DNA of 64,000 nucleotides from Porphyromonas endodontalis ATCC 35406 (GCF_000174815.1 NZ_ACNN01000014.1:56777-120776), one strand, 5' to 3'; shown: positions 24,971 through 34,312, counted from the stretch's first letter. Numbers and translations are program-made. Notes: generated from the letters alone by a model not told the origin.

Positions 24971-26371
24971 ATGAGGATAATAAAACAATCATTCTGGGCT
25001 GCCTTGGCAGCTTTCGCCATCGGAGCTTCTGTCTTTGCGGGTTGCAACGACAATGCCTCCAAAGTGGGTTTTACTACACAGCCGAAAGATGAAGCGCTTA
25101 CGGCAAAGTCAGATACATTTCTACTGAGTGCTCAAACGGTGGAGGTGCCGAGTATCTACTCACGCTCCACTTATACGCTTTTGGGGCAGCTTAGCGATCC
25201 TCTTTTTGGGGACTTGCGTTCGTCGTATATTACGCGCTTGCGTCATGCTCCGGGCTTCAAGTTTGCACATGAGCCTGAGGGTAAGAAAATAGACTCCGTC
25301 CTAGTAGAGATTAGTTATTCCTCGTGGGCAGGCGATAGCACTTTGTGGGCAAAGGCCTCTATTTATGAGGTTACAAAGCCCCTCCCGGATAGTCACTACT
25401 CCGGAAACATTCAACCCTATCTCGAAGGGGCTAAACGTCTGGGTAGTGGGAGCTACAAGGCAGGAAATAAGATAGGAGATCATTACGCCTATATCCCTGT
25501 AGATAGGGAGATTGGTCAGCGTTTCTACGATGCCTCTGTACAGCATCCCGAGTATTTCGACAATCAGAAAGCCTTTGAAGAAAACCTCTTGAGGGGGATT
25601 TATGTGGAAGCCTCTACGGGGTCGGGCTGCATGCTTAGCGTCTATAGTACGGCATTGCTTATCTACTATACGTATACGGCTAAGGGCAAAACGGCAGATG
25701 GTAAGGCAGACTCTATACACCACAAGCGAGCTTCGTATCGCTTTGCCAATACCAATCAGCTCTATCTCTCGCAGCAATTCGATCATGCCAATAGGGATGA
25801 GCTCTTGAAGCCCAACAGCACATATAGTTTCATTACCTCGCCATTGGGGTTGGCAACGGAGCTTACGCTCACTACAGAAGACCTCAATAAGGTGGTGAAG
25901 TCCGGCTGGAACCAAAAGACCAAGAGGCTTTTTAATGAAGCCAAATTGACCCTCCCTGTAGACATCCCTGCCCATGGGCGTACCGTATTGCAGCCGCCGA
26001 AGTATCTTTTGCTGCTACCTGCCGACTCTGTAAAGAACTTCTTCGAAACAGGGCAATCGCACCTCACACAACCCGATATTGCTTTCTTGTCGTCGGAGTA
26101 CAGCGTCTTGTCTAGGCAGTACAATTTCAGTAACATCAGTAAGTTGATTACCCGACATGTTTTGAATCATAAGTCGGAGACAGCTTCTTCTATAGAGATA
26201 AAGGAACCCCTTCGCTTGCTACTTGTGCCTGTAAGCCTAGAGGGAGGGAAAGCAGGCTCTTCGTCCTCCAGCGTTACAGGGGTGGCGCATTACTTATTCC
26301 CTTCCGGGGTGCGTATTAAGTTAGATAAGAGCAAGATACGTTTGGGGATTATCCATACGACCTATGAGTAA
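24971..26371 (+). CDS. DUF4270 family lipoprotein
   Basis: The protein has 466 residues. A signal peptide ends with C25 (VFAGC), and the mature protein opens with the family phrase T-L-L-G-Q-L-S-D-P-L-F-G after a beta-strand region. DUF4270 proteins are outer-membrane or surface lipoproteins of Bacteroidetes with no known activity. They commonly follow the GT5-domain gene in this phylum, which suggests a shared envelope function. The gene is 105 bases downstream of that gene without an intervening terminator and ends in a clear terminator at 26384. Confidence 0.82.
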   Translation: MRIIKQSFWAALAAFAIGASVFAGCNDNASKVGFTTQPKDEALTAKSDTFLLSAQTVEVPSIYSRSTYTLLGQLSDPLFGDLRSSYITRLRHAPGFKFAHEPEGKKIDSVLVEISYSSWAGDSTLWAKASIYEVTKPLPDSHYSGNIQPYLEGAKRLGSGSYKAGNKIGDHYAYIPVDREIGQRFYDASVQHPEYFDNQKAFEENLLRGIYVEASTGSGCMLSVYSTALLIYYTYTAKGKTADGKADSIHHKRASYRFANTNQLYLSQQFDHANRDELLKPNSTYSFITSPLGLATELTLTTEDLNKVVKSGWNQKTKRLFNEAKLTLPVDIPAHGRTVLQPPKYLLLLPADSVKNFFETGQSHLTQPDIAFLSSEYSVLSRQYNFSNISKLITRHVLNHKSETASSIEIKEPLRLLLVPVSLEGGKAGSSSSSVTGVAHYLFPSGVRIKLDKSKIRLGIIHTTYE

Positions 26372-26383
26372 ACCACCTCTTTG

Positions 26384-26436
26384 ACGAGTCTTCCCTTGAT
26401 TGCCGCTTAGGTGTCGATGGGAGACTCGTATTTTTA
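26384..26436 (+). terminator. Intrinsic terminator
   Basis: ACGAGTC with flanking CCC pairs with GGG and GACTCGT, followed by ATTTTTAG. Confidence 0.78.
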
Positions 26437-26521
26437 GAGAGGGGAGTTTTGCTTCGCATTGAGAGATGACGTTTGAATACAAAAGAGAGTAGCACTTGAC
26501 AAAAACAAGAGATAGAGCACG

Positions 26522-27820
26522 ATGAAAAACGTAAACCTTCGCCTCAAACTTATCGTTATGAATTTCCTCCAATTTGCCGTTTGGGGGGCTTATCTTATCT
26601 CTATGGGGCGTTATTTGGGTACGCATGGCTTGGGGGATAAAATCGGTATTTTTTATTCCATCCAAGGTATTGTCTCCATCTTTATGCCGGCTCTTATGGG
26701 GATTGTTGCAGACCGCTGGATCCCTGCTCAACGCCTATTGGGGCTCTGTCATGTCATCGCCGGTGGTGCCATGATTGCTCTCTCTTATGTAGCACAATCG
26801 CTGGGGGATGCTCCTACTTTTTCTGCACTTTTCCCTCTTTATACGCTCAGTGTTGCCTTTTATATGCCTACGTTGGCTCTGAGTAATTCGGTGGCTTATT
26901 CCGGTTTGGAGCAGGCCGGCGAAGATATTGTGAAGGCATTCCCTCCCATTCGTATCTTTGGTACCATCGGTTTTATCGTGAGTATGCTGGCGGTGGGCGC
27001 CCTCGGTTTCCAGGATACGCCCCTGCAGTTCCTCCTCTCGGGAGGGATAGGGATTCTCTTTTTCCTCTACTCTTTCTTCTTGCCCCACTGCCCTACAGCT
27101 CCTCGAGGCGAGAAGAAAAGTCTCTCCGAGGCTTTCGGGCTCAAGGCTTTCACGCTCTTCCGTGAGCCTAAGATGGCGCTTTTCTTCCTCTTTTCGATGC
27201 TACTCGGGATCAATTTGCAGATTACCAATGGTTTTGCCAACCCCTATCTGGGTGCCTTTGGGGAGCTTCCGCAGTATGCCGAGGCTTTTGGGGTAAAACA
27301 TTCTAACATGCTTATCTCCCTCTCTCAGATCTCCGAAACTCTTTGTATCCTACTCATTCCGTTCCTCCTTCGTCGCCTCGGTATCAAGCGAGTGATGCTG
27401 ATTGCCATGATTTGTTGGGTGCTTCGTTTCTCGCTCCTCGGTGCCGGGAATCCAAGCGGAGGGCTCTGGCTTTTCGTCCTCAGCATGATTGTCTACGGGA
27501 TGGCATTCGACTTCTTCAACGTATCCGGCTCTCTATTTGTCGATCGTGAGACGGATAGTAGTATGCGATCGAGCGCACAGGGCCTTTTTATACTCATGAC
27601 TAATGGTATTGGAGCCACCATCGGCACGTTGGGGGCGCAGTGGGTCGTTAATTATTTTGTGGAGAGTGAGCACGATGCCGTAGTGCGTCTCGAAGGGTGG
27701 GCTACCAGCTGGTATTTCTTTGCTGCCTATGCCCTTGTGATCACGATTCTTTTCTGGATATTTTTCCGCTACGAGGGCGATCGCCAAGGAGCGAAGCCCA
27801 AGAAGGTAGAACACAAATAA
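26522..27820 (+). CDS. Nucleoside:H+ symporter, MFS (NupG-like)
   Basis: The 432-residue inner-membrane protein has 12 predicted helices. The start LKLIVMNFLQFAVWGAYLISMG and the segment GIVADRWIPAQRLLG match the nucleoside:H+ symporter family of the major facilitator superfamily. The conserved FFNVSGSLFVDRE and SAQGLFILMTNGIG segments lie in the C-terminal half. It takes up nucleosides with protons. It starts a three-gene run with NfeD and an SPFH protein, spaced 9 and 28 bases apart, so it shares their transcript. Confidence 0.88.
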   Translation: MKNVNLRLKLIVMNFLQFAVWGAYLISMGRYLGTHGLGDKIGIFYSIQGIVSIFMPALMGIVADRWIPAQRLLGLCHVIAGGAMIALSYVAQSLGDAPTFSALFPLYTLSVAFYMPTLALSNSVAYSGLEQAGEDIVKAFPPIRIFGTIGFIVSMLAVGALGFQDTPLQFLLSGGIGILFFLYSFFLPHCPTAPRGEKKSLSEAFGLKAFTLFREPKMALFFLFSMLLGINLQITNGFANPYLGAFGELPQYAEAFGVKHSNMLISLSQISETLCILLIPFLLRRLGIKRVMLIAMICWVLRFSLLGAGNPSGGLWLFVLSMIVYGMAFDFFNVSGSLFVDRETDSSMRSSAQGLFILMTNGIGATIGTLGAQWVVNYFVESEHDAVVRLEGWATSWYFFAAYALVITILFWIFFRYEGDRQGAKPKKVEHK

Positions 27821-27829
27821 CAGATAACA

Positions 27830-28267
27830 ATGAATGCTGCACTTATTTGGTTTATAGCCTCTATCCTGCTTTTTGCCGCTGAGATCATCACTCCCGGCTT
27901 TGTTTTGGCTTGCTTTGGTGCCGGTGCTTTGGTGGCGTGTATCCCGGCCTTACTGGGGTTAGGGATTGTTTGGCAGGTCGTTGTCTTTGCGTTGGGTAGT
28001 TTGCTGGCTCTTTTTCTGTTGCGTCCTTTGCTCCAGAGACTATCTAAGAATAAGAAAACCCCCACTACGGGGATGGATGCGCTTATCGGCAAAAAGGCAA
28101 GAGTTGTGCGAGAGGTTTCTTCTCGGCAAGGAGGGCGCGTTGCTATTGATGGAGACGAGTGGCCCGCGGTGGTGCTCGCCGAAGATTTAGAGATTCCCCA
28201 AGATGTTTTTGTAAAGGTGGTGAGCTACGATAGTATTGTACTTGTCGTAGAACCTTTCGAGAGTTAG
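27830..28267 (+). CDS. NfeD family membrane protein, short form
   Basis: The 145-residue protein has two or three N-terminal membrane segments (residues about 3-65). A C-terminal OB-fold domain (about 80-145) begins GMDALIGKKARVVREV and ends VVSYDSIVLVVEP. It is the short NfeD form without the ClpP-like protease part. NfeD proteins pair with SPFH/stomatin proteins in membrane microdomains and the partner gene follows directly. Confidence 0.9.
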   Translation: MNAALIWFIASILLFAAEIITPGFVLACFGAGALVACIPALLGLGIVWQVVVFALGSLLALFLLRPLLQRLSKNKKTPTTGMDALIGKKARVVREVSSRQGGRVAIDGDEWPAVVLAEDLEIPQDVFVKVVSYDSIVLVVEPFES

Positions 28268-28295
28268 TTTCATATCCTAATAAATACACACATAT

Positions 28296-29375
28296 ATGAG
28301 TAGTACGCTTATAGTAGTAGGAGCTATTTTATTGCTCGTTATTTTCTTCATCTCTAAGGGGCTTACGATTGTCCAACAGAGTGAAACGGTGATTATCGAG
28401 CGACTAGGTCGCTATCACAAAACGCTCTCTTCGGGGGTTAATATCATCATGCCTTTTATTGACAAGGCGCGCCCGATGACTTGGCGTTATACGCTACAAA
28501 GCTCTAAGGGTACTCCCGTAGTACGCTTTAGCAGCATCACCCATATCGATTTGCGAGAGACCGTATACGACTTTGCCCGCCAGAGTGTGATTACACGCGA
28601 CAATGTGGTAACAGAGATCAATGCCATACTCTACTTCCAAATTGTAGATCCCATGCGAGCTATGTATGAGATTAGCAATTTGCCTGTGGCTATTGAGATG
28701 CTTACGCAGACGAGTTTGCGTAATGTTATCGGAGAAATGGACCTCGACGAGACTCTTACCAGCCGAGATACGATCAATAGTAAGTTGCGCGATATTCTCG
28801 ATGAGGCCACCAATAAGTGGGGCGTTAAGGTCAATCGTGTAGAGTTGCAGGATATCAATCCTCCCCGAGACATCCGCGATGCCATGGAGAAGCAGATGCG
28901 TGCCGAGCGTGATAAGCGTGCCCAAATCCTCACAGCCGAGGGGCAAAAGGAAGCGGTTATCCGTGAGTCGGAAGGTAAAATGCAGGAGTCTATCAACCAT
29001 GCTGAGGGGGCTCGCCAAGCCGAGATCCTTGCTGCCGAGGCAGAAAAGCAGGCAAAGATACTCCGTGCTGAGGGAGAAGCCGAAGCCATTCGCCGTATTA
29101 CGAATGCCGTAGGTGCCTCCGGAGCAGACCCCGCTCAGTACCTTATAGCCATGCGTTATCTCGAAGTTTTGGGAACGATGGGTACCAGCAAGAGCGACAA
29201 GGTTGTCTACCTACCCTTCGAGGCTACGGGCATCCTCTCTGCCATTGGGGGTATCAAAGATATTGTCGGCGGGGTAAAAAGTCCCTTGGCTCCCCTTGTT
29301 AAGGAGGTAAAGAACATGCCTCCTGCAACTCCGAAACCCACTACAATGCCAGTATCAGACCCACTAGATTTCTAA
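28296..29375 (+). CDS. SPFH/band 7 (stomatin-like) protein
   Basis: The protein has 359 residues: one N-terminal membrane segment (4-20), an SPFH domain (about 25-190) starting IVQQSETVIIERLGRYHKTL and containing VITRDNVVTEINAILYFQI, then a helical Ala/Glu-rich coiled coil (about 205-270). A short C-terminal region ends with a Pro-rich tail. It belongs to the QmcA/stomatin branch and assembles ring-like cages at the inner membrane with NfeD. It is thought to influence membrane-protein quality control. It is the last gene of the run, closed by the terminator at 29391. Confidence 0.92.
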   Translation: MSSTLIVVGAILLLVIFFISKGLTIVQQSETVIIERLGRYHKTLSSGVNIIMPFIDKARPMTWRYTLQSSKGTPVVRFSSITHIDLRETVYDFARQSVITRDNVVTEINAILYFQIVDPMRAMYEISNLPVAIEMLTQTSLRNVIGEMDLDETLTSRDTINSKLRDILDEATNKWGVKVNRVELQDINPPRDIRDAMEKQMRAERDKRAQILTAEGQKEAVIRESEGKMQESINHAEGARQAEILAAEAEKQAKILRAEGEAEAIRRITNAVGASGADPAQYLIAMRYLEVLGTMGTSKSDKVVYLPFEATGILSAIGGIKDIVGGVKSPLAPLVKEVKNMPPATPKPTTMPVSDPLDF

Positions 29376-29390
29376 AAGAATAATCCATTT

Positions 29391-29464
29391 GCCCACCTCC
29401 GAGGTTCGTCTCCCGTTTTTTCCCTTTGGGAGACAATAGGCTCTAGGAGAGTGGGCAGCTTTTT
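29391..29464 (+). terminator. Two-tier terminator
   Basis: An outer stem pairs GCCCAC-CTCC (29391-29400) with GGAGA-GTGGGC (29446-29456). It encloses an inner stem GTCTCCC (29408-29414) with GGGAGAC (29428-29434), and a TTTTTG run follows. Confidence 0.7.
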
Positions 29465-29474
29465 GTACCATTCT

Positions 29475-30458
29475 ATGCCTGATAAGGAATATCCTGTAGA
29501 GGTCTCTTTGGTCATTCCTCTCTACAACGAAGAGGAGTCGCTTCGCGAGTTGCATAGTCGCATCCGCCAAGCGATGATTTCTGCTCACTACAGCTACGAA
29601 GTGATTTTTGTGGATGATGGTAGCACTGATGGCTCGTGGCGCGAGATTGAGCGTCTTGCAGCCGAATACCCCGAGGTGCGTGCGCTTCGCTTTGCTCGCA
29701 ACTATGGAAAGTCGCCCGGCTTGCAATGCGGTTTTGCCCGAGCGCGCGGACGGATTGTGTGTACTCTCGATGCCGATTTGCAGGACCAGCCTGAGGAGCT
29801 GCCCGAGATGTGCCGCCTCATCACCGAGGAGGGCTACGACTTGGTCAGCGGATGGAAGAAAAAACGGTACGACCCAGTGCTGAGCAAAAACCTCCCCAGC
29901 AAGTTGTTCAATGCCACGGCACGGCGCGTTTCGGGGATTCGCAACCTGCACGACTTCAATTGTGGGCTCAAGGCTTACCGCCACGAGGTGGTAAAAAGTA
30001 TCGAGCTCTACAACGACATGCACCGCTATATCCCCTATTTGGCGAAAAATGCCGGCTTTACACGTATTACGGAGAAGCCCGTGGTGCATACGAAACGCAA
30101 GTACGGGGTCTCTAAGTTCGGCTGGGATCGCTATTTCAATGGCTACCTAGACCTGCTTACCCTTTGGTTTACTTCTCGTTTTGGTCGTAAGCCGATGCAC
30201 TTTTTTGGTTTCTGGGGGAGCTTGGTTTTCTTAATTGGGATGATTGCACTCATTGTGGTGCTTGTGACTAAGTTTGTAGCCCTCTCGCGGGGGATTCCGG
30301 CACCTCTTGTGACCGATAGAGTCTACTTTTACATTGCCTTGGCTGCCATGATTATTGGTACACAACTCTTCTGCGCCGGCTTTTTGGGAGAGCTACTAAG
30401 CCGGCAATATAGCAACCGCAACGAATACAATATAAGGGAAGAAATTGGTAAGGAATGA
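29475..30458 (+). CDS. Family 2 glycosyltransferase, DPM1/GtrB type
   Basis: The protein has 327 residues. A cytosolic GT-A domain shows VSLVIPLYNEEESL, FVDDGSTDGSW and the metal-binding TLDADLQDQPEEL, followed by SGWKKKRYDPVLSKNLPSK. Two C-terminal membrane helices (about 235-255 and 270-300) follow. Relatives transfer a sugar from a nucleotide to polyprenyl phosphate, making a lipid-linked sugar donor for glycan decoration. A GTG at 29451 lies in the terminator stem, so the ATG at 29475 is taken. The stop overlaps the start of apbE by four bases. Confidence 0.88.
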   Translation: MPDKEYPVEVSLVIPLYNEEESLRELHSRIRQAMISAHYSYEVIFVDDGSTDGSWREIERLAAEYPEVRALRFARNYGKSPGLQCGFARARGRIVCTLDADLQDQPEELPEMCRLITEEGYDLVSGWKKKRYDPVLSKNLPSKLFNATARRVSGIRNLHDFNCGLKAYRHEVVKSIELYNDMHRYIPYLAKNAGFTRITEKPVVHTKRKYGVSKFGWDRYFNGYLDLLTLWFTSRFGRKPMHFFGFWGSLVFLIGMIALIVVLVTKFVALSRGIPAPLVTDRVYFYIALAAMIIGTQLFCAGFLGELLSRQYSNRNEYNIREEIGKE

Positions 30459-31498
30459 AAGCGAATCATTTGCGTTTTGCACCCTTCTTGGGGCTTCTTT
30501 TATTGCTGCAATTACAGGCTTGTAAGCCTTCTCGCCCTGCCTACATCAGTGAGATGGGCGAGGTCTTTCATACACTCTACCACATGAAGTACGCAGCCGA
30601 CTCCTCGGCACACCTTGAGGTGGAGCAGGCTTTGCACGAACTTAATTATACCGCCAACCCTTTCGACTCAACCTCCTTGCTCTATGCCATTAACAACAAC
30701 CGTACGGAGCTTGTCAACGAGGGCTTTGTGGAACTGCTGACGGCAGCTCAGGAGTATGGTCGCCTCTCGGGAGGATTTTATGATGTGACAGTGGCTCCCC
30801 TTGTTAATGCGTGGGGCTTTGGCTTTTCTCCTTCGCCTTGGAAGGACGGTGAGGTACCGGCTTCTGCCATTGATAGCATCCTCTCTTTTGTGGGCTACGA
30901 CAAGGTAACGCTCCGTGGTGATACGCTCAAGAAAGCAGACCCTAGGATGCAAATTGATTTCTCTTCCATTGCCAAAGGGATGGCGTCCGATTATGTGGCT
31001 CGTGCTCTTCGTGCTAAAGGGATCCGAGATTATATGGTAGAGATTGGGGGAGAGATTGCCTATGGAGGAGTAAATCCCGAGGGGAAACCTTGGCGTATCG
31101 GCATCAATAAACCGAGCCTTGATAGCACAGGGCTGGAGCATTACGAAGAGTATGAAATGATCATAGACCTACCGGGAGAGCGAGGCGGAGTGGCTACTTC
31201 GGGTAATTACCGTAACTTCAAAGTGCGCGAAGATGGCTCTCTCTATGCCCACACCATAGACCCACACACGGGGCGGCCTGCCGAGACCGATGTGCTGAGT
31301 GCCACCATCCTGCATCCCGATTGCTACCGGGCTGATGCTTTGGCCACAGCGGCTATGGCTCTAGGGGCAGAGCGTGCCGAGAAAATGCTTCGCGCTATCC
31401 CCTCCGTGGAGTACCTCCTGATTGTTGCCTCTCCCCGAGGAGCAAAGTCCGCTTATGAGGTGCGTCGCAGTGCCAATTTCCCTCCGGATCAACAATAA
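30455..31498 (+). CDS. apbE: FAD:protein FMN transferase
   Basis: ApbE attaches FMN covalently to threonine residues of target proteins such as the NqrB/NqrC or RnfG/RnfD subunits, outside the inner membrane. The 347-residue protein has a lipoprotein signal ending at C23 (LQAC). Family motifs are present: SGGFYDVTVAPLVNAWGF, DFSSIAKGMASDYVA, GGEIAYGG, ATSGNYRNF and HTIDPHTGRPA, then DALATAAMALG with the metal-binding aspartate. It overlaps the glycosyltransferase gene by ATGA, so the two are co-translated. No flavoprotein target gene is in the window. Confidence 0.93.
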   Translation: MKANHLRFAPFLGLLLLLQLQACKPSRPAYISEMGEVFHTLYHMKYAADSSAHLEVEQALHELNYTANPFDSTSLLYAINNNRTELVNEGFVELLTAAQEYGRLSGGFYDVTVAPLVNAWGFGFSPSPWKDGEVPASAIDSILSFVGYDKVTLRGDTLKKADPRMQIDFSSIAKGMASDYVARALRAKGIRDYMVEIGGEIAYGGVNPEGKPWRIGINKPSLDSTGLEHYEEYEMIIDLPGERGGVATSGNYRNFKVREDGSLYAHTIDPHTGRPAETDVLSATILHPDCYRADALATAAMALGAERAEKMLRAIPSVEYLLIVASPRGAKSAYEVRRSANFPPDQQ

Positions 31499-31528
31499 TC
31501 CTTACTCAAATTTGTATCCACTATTCGT

Positions 31529-32152
31529 ATGAAAAATAAAAAGAATCTATTGCTTCCGATGGTAGCTCTCCTCTTGGGAGTGACCTTGCTAGGGGCTTGT
31601 TCTACAAAGAAAAAGCAAGAGATGAATCAAAAGGAATCTGAGTTGCCCTCGTCTATCTATGTTGGGATGCCGGTAGAGTCCGGGGATAATAATACCCCCG
31701 GGCAGGTTGTGCCGGACAGAATCGGTGCCGGACGCCCTATTGCGGCTGCCCAAGCCCCCATTGTTATTTACAAGACTCGCGGAGACTATCGAGAGTTGGT
31801 ACCTATCCAGCTATCCGCTGATGGCTCTACCGTTGTTAGTTACCCCTCTCGCTACGATTTGGGGAAACCCGGAGCTTTCCTCACACCTCTACTTTTGGAT
31901 GGAGGTTACCTTGTCGATCGGCGTGGGGTAGGGCTTCACACGGCCTTCCTCAACCTCTCTTACGAAGAGTACTTCGCTCTACCCAATGACCCCTCCATTG
32001 CAGAATTGCTCGGTTGGGTGTTGGATAAGGAGCCTTTGACCTTCCTTGCGGTATGCGATCGGAGTTACTTTACCACCAAAAGTAAGGAGGAATTCGAACG
32101 CTATATTGCCGAGGGAATGCCCGGAGCAAACGTGCTTATTACAACGAAATAA
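31529..32152 (+). CDS. Lipoprotein of unknown function
   Basis: The protein has 207 residues with a lipobox at C24 (LLGAC) and a Lys/Glu-rich linker. The mature part contains VIYKTRGDYRELVPIQLS, VSYPSRYDLGKPGAFLTP and LLDGGYLVDRRGVG, a small all-beta or alpha/beta fold that I do not recognise. It sits 30 bases after apbE and 17 bases before the CoA transferase gene. Its location suggests the same transcript; function is unknown. Confidence 0.78.
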   Translation: MKNKKNLLLPMVALLLGVTLLGACSTKKKQEMNQKESELPSSIYVGMPVESGDNNTPGQVVPDRIGAGRPIAAAQAPIVIYKTRGDYRELVPIQLSADGSTVVSYPSRYDLGKPGAFLTPLLLDGGYLVDRRGVGLHTAFLNLSYEEYFALPNDPSIAELLGWVLDKEPLTFLAVCDRSYFTTKSKEEFERYIAEGMPGANVLITTK

Positions 32153-32169
32153 ATCCATTTCTTAACGAT

Positions 32170-33477
32170 ATGAATTGGCAAAACCATTACAAAGAACACC
32201 TTGTTTCTGCCGAAGAGGCAGTGCGCCGCTCGCTTTTTGAGGGCGCAAACGTAGTAATTGGGAGCGGGGCAGCTCATGTAGATCTCTACATCGAGGCCAT
32301 GTACGCACAGCGCGAAACCATGCCCCATATCAATCTCTTCCACGTACTTTACTTCGGGAAGGCTCTCTATCTCTTGCCCGAGATGAAAGAGAAGGTACAC
32401 CCCATGATCAACTTTATGGACAAGCAATCGCGTACTGCCTACAAAGAGGGCCTGCTCGACTTCTTGCCCTGTCACTTCCATGAGGTGCCGGCTCTGCTCA
32501 AAGAGGGATTCTACCCCGTGGACGTAGCTGTAGTACAGCTCTCTCGCCCCAATGCTGAGGGCGTTTGCTCTCTGGGGGTATCGTGCGACTACTCTCGTGC
32601 TGCCGTAGATAAGGCACAGGTGGTAGTGGGGATTCTTAATAAACAGATGCCTTTCTTGGGCGGAGATACCGCAGTGCCCGTAGAGCGTCTCGATTATATT
32701 ATCGAAGAAGATGCGCCTCTCGTAACAGTGCCCGGGGGAGCCGTTGGCCCTGTGGAGGCTAAGATTGGGGAGTATTGTGCCTCTCTTATTGGCGATGGAG
32801 CTACCCTACAGCTCGGTATTGGGGCTATCCCCGACGCCGTTCTCAACAACCTGCACGACCGCAAAGACTTGGGTATTCACACCGAGATGTTTACCGATGG
32901 TGTGATGAAACTCATGCAGAAGGGCATTATCAATGGTAAGGCAAAAACGCTCTTGCCCGGCAAGGTGGTCTCTGCCTTTACCTTTGGTTCTCAAGAGTTG
33001 TACAAGTTCCTCCAAGGGAACGAAGACGTTGCCATGTATCCGGTGGATTACACCAACGACCCCTATGTTATTGGTGAAAACGATAATATCGTCTCCATCA
33101 ATTCTTGTATCGAAGTGGATCTTACGGGGCAACTTACAGCGGAGAGCATTGGCTATTCTCTATTCAGTGGATCGGGAGGGCAGGTGGACTTTCTTCGCGG
33201 AGCCAAGCGTTCTAAGGGAGGTATCAGCATTATAGCCATGCCCTCAACAGCGCGCGGAGGCGAATTGTCACGCATTGTTCCCGTCCTCAAAGAGGGTTCT
33301 GTGGTAACGACCGGTCGCAACGAAGTCGATTACATCGTAACGGAGTTTGGTATCGCGCGTTTGCGTGGTAAAACGGTGGCGGAGCGCGCTCTTGCTCTTA
33401 TATCCATTGCGCACCCCGACTTCCGTGAGGAGCTAGAAGAGGCTGCACGTCGCATGTTCCCCTACCTCCGTAAGTAG
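32170..33477 (+). CDS. 4-hydroxybutyrate/acetyl-CoA CoA-transferase
   Basis: The 435-residue enzyme moves coenzyme A between acyl groups and acetate, the likely role here being butyrate or 4-hydroxybutyrate fermentation as in Porphyromonas. The family core is visible: QLSRPNAEGVCSLGVSCDYS, VPGGAVGPVEAKIG, LQLGIGAIPDAVLNNL, and the catalytic glutamate E239 in GIHTEMFTDGV, followed by the C-terminal FSGSGGQVDFLRGA CoA-binding segment. Length and motifs are typical of the two-domain AbfT/Cat2 group rather than of acetyl-CoA hydrolases. It is the last gene of the GT2-apbE-lipoprotein run. Confidence 0.9.
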   Translation: MNWQNHYKEHLVSAEEAVRRSLFEGANVVIGSGAAHVDLYIEAMYAQRETMPHINLFHVLYFGKALYLLPEMKEKVHPMINFMDKQSRTAYKEGLLDFLPCHFHEVPALLKEGFYPVDVAVVQLSRPNAEGVCSLGVSCDYSRAAVDKAQVVVGILNKQMPFLGGDTAVPVERLDYIIEEDAPLVTVPGGAVGPVEAKIGEYCASLIGDGATLQLGIGAIPDAVLNNLHDRKDLGIHTEMFTDGVMKLMQKGIINGKAKTLLPGKVVSAFTFGSQELYKFLQGNEDVAMYPVDYTNDPYVIGENDNIVSINSCIEVDLTGQLTAESIGYSLFSGSGGQVDFLRGAKRSKGGISIIAMPSTARGGELSRIVPVLKEGSVVTTGRNEVDYIVTEFGIARLRGKTVAERALALISIAHPDFREELEEAARRMFPYLRK

Positions 33478-33610
33478 TCGCCCTTTTCGGCTCTTTAGGA
33501 AGATTTATTGGCATCGGGCAGGTAGATGAGATGAGCATCTTGGTAGATATGTCCGCCCTTTCTTGCTCTCGCTGATAAGTTCTTTTCCCCATAATTTATA
33601 TTCTTGATTG

Positions 33611-33656
33611 CCCTGCGGCAGAGGCTCCTAGTGACCCTGTCGCAGGGTTCTTTTTC
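33611..33656 (+). terminator. Terminator after the CoA-transferase gene
   Basis: CCCTGCG pairs with CGCAGGG around an inner structured loop, followed by TTCTTTTTC. It is 134 bases after the stop. Confidence 0.75.
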
Positions 33657-33981
33657 CCTCTCGGATACTAGACGTGGGGCGGTGGAGAGAAGTCCCGCCC
33701 CCCCCTGCCATATCCCTTTTCTTGTTAGTGTCTGGAAAAGAGTGTAAGGGTAGTCTCCTAGCATGGAGTTCCTTGTCATTACTTTTCCTTTAGATATTTT
33801 TTTGGAACACTCTGAGAGCATCCCAATCCTTGAAAAGAGGCAGCGATCTTGCATAGGAGGTTGGTTTTTCTTCCTCGCTATTCTTCCCATTAAAAACACT
33901 ACTGTCTCGGTCGAGGGGAGTGCTCCTCGCTTCTTGAAAGTCTGTTTGTAGAATCTGTTCAATCGCTCAATAAATCATCCG

Positions 33982-34214
33982 ATGAAATTGCGGCGGATTG
34001 TTCAGATAGGAGTAATAAACCAAAATCCTGCAGCAAACTTTGCGCAGTTAGCGCTCTCCTGACTGACAAAAATCCCAACCTAAACATCAACGAGGTGGAA
34101 TACCAATCGGGCTTCAACTCTCGCTCCATCTTCAACCGCTGCTTCCGATCCTACTACAGCATGTCACCATCGGAATACAAGGTCATCTCCAAAGAAAAGA
34201 AGATAAGGAAGTAA
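33982..34214 (+). pseudogene. AraC-family regulator remnant
   Basis: The frame ending at 34214 reads LLTDKNPNLNINEVEYQSGF, then NSRSIFNRCFRSYYSMSPSE and a Lys-rich end. This is the second helix-turn-helix and tail of an AraC-type activator. The upstream part lies in another frame: an ATG at 33982 runs INQNPAANFAQ to a TGA at 34060, resembling the NFxxYIN segment that precedes it in intact members. The N-terminal domain and first helix-turn-helix are gone and the frames are shifted, so it is a broken gene. Its position ahead of fimA may be chance or may mark a lost regulator. Confidence 0.7.
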
Positions 34215-34290
34215 CTCTCAAGAGGAAAAAGAGCTGAGGTGACAACTTTTTCCTCATTCATATTCATTTGATTTAGAGTCTCTTGCAAAT

Positions 34291-34312
34291 ATGAGACACT
34301 TATGAGACACTT
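34291..34312. repeat. Tandem 11-bp direct repeat upstream of the fimA promoter
   Basis: ATGAGACACTT occurs twice back to back, with a period of 11 bases, close to one helical turn. A degraded third copy (ATATGACACG) lies at 34321. The repeats sit about 40-60 bases ahead of the -7 box at 34351, the usual place for an activator. Confidence 0.6.

Noticed and set aside
33495..33962. 155-codon minus-strand frame before fimA
   Set aside because: It crosses the terminator hairpin at 33611 and the GC hairpin at 33676, is rich in Arg/Lys and Ser, and shows no domain pattern.
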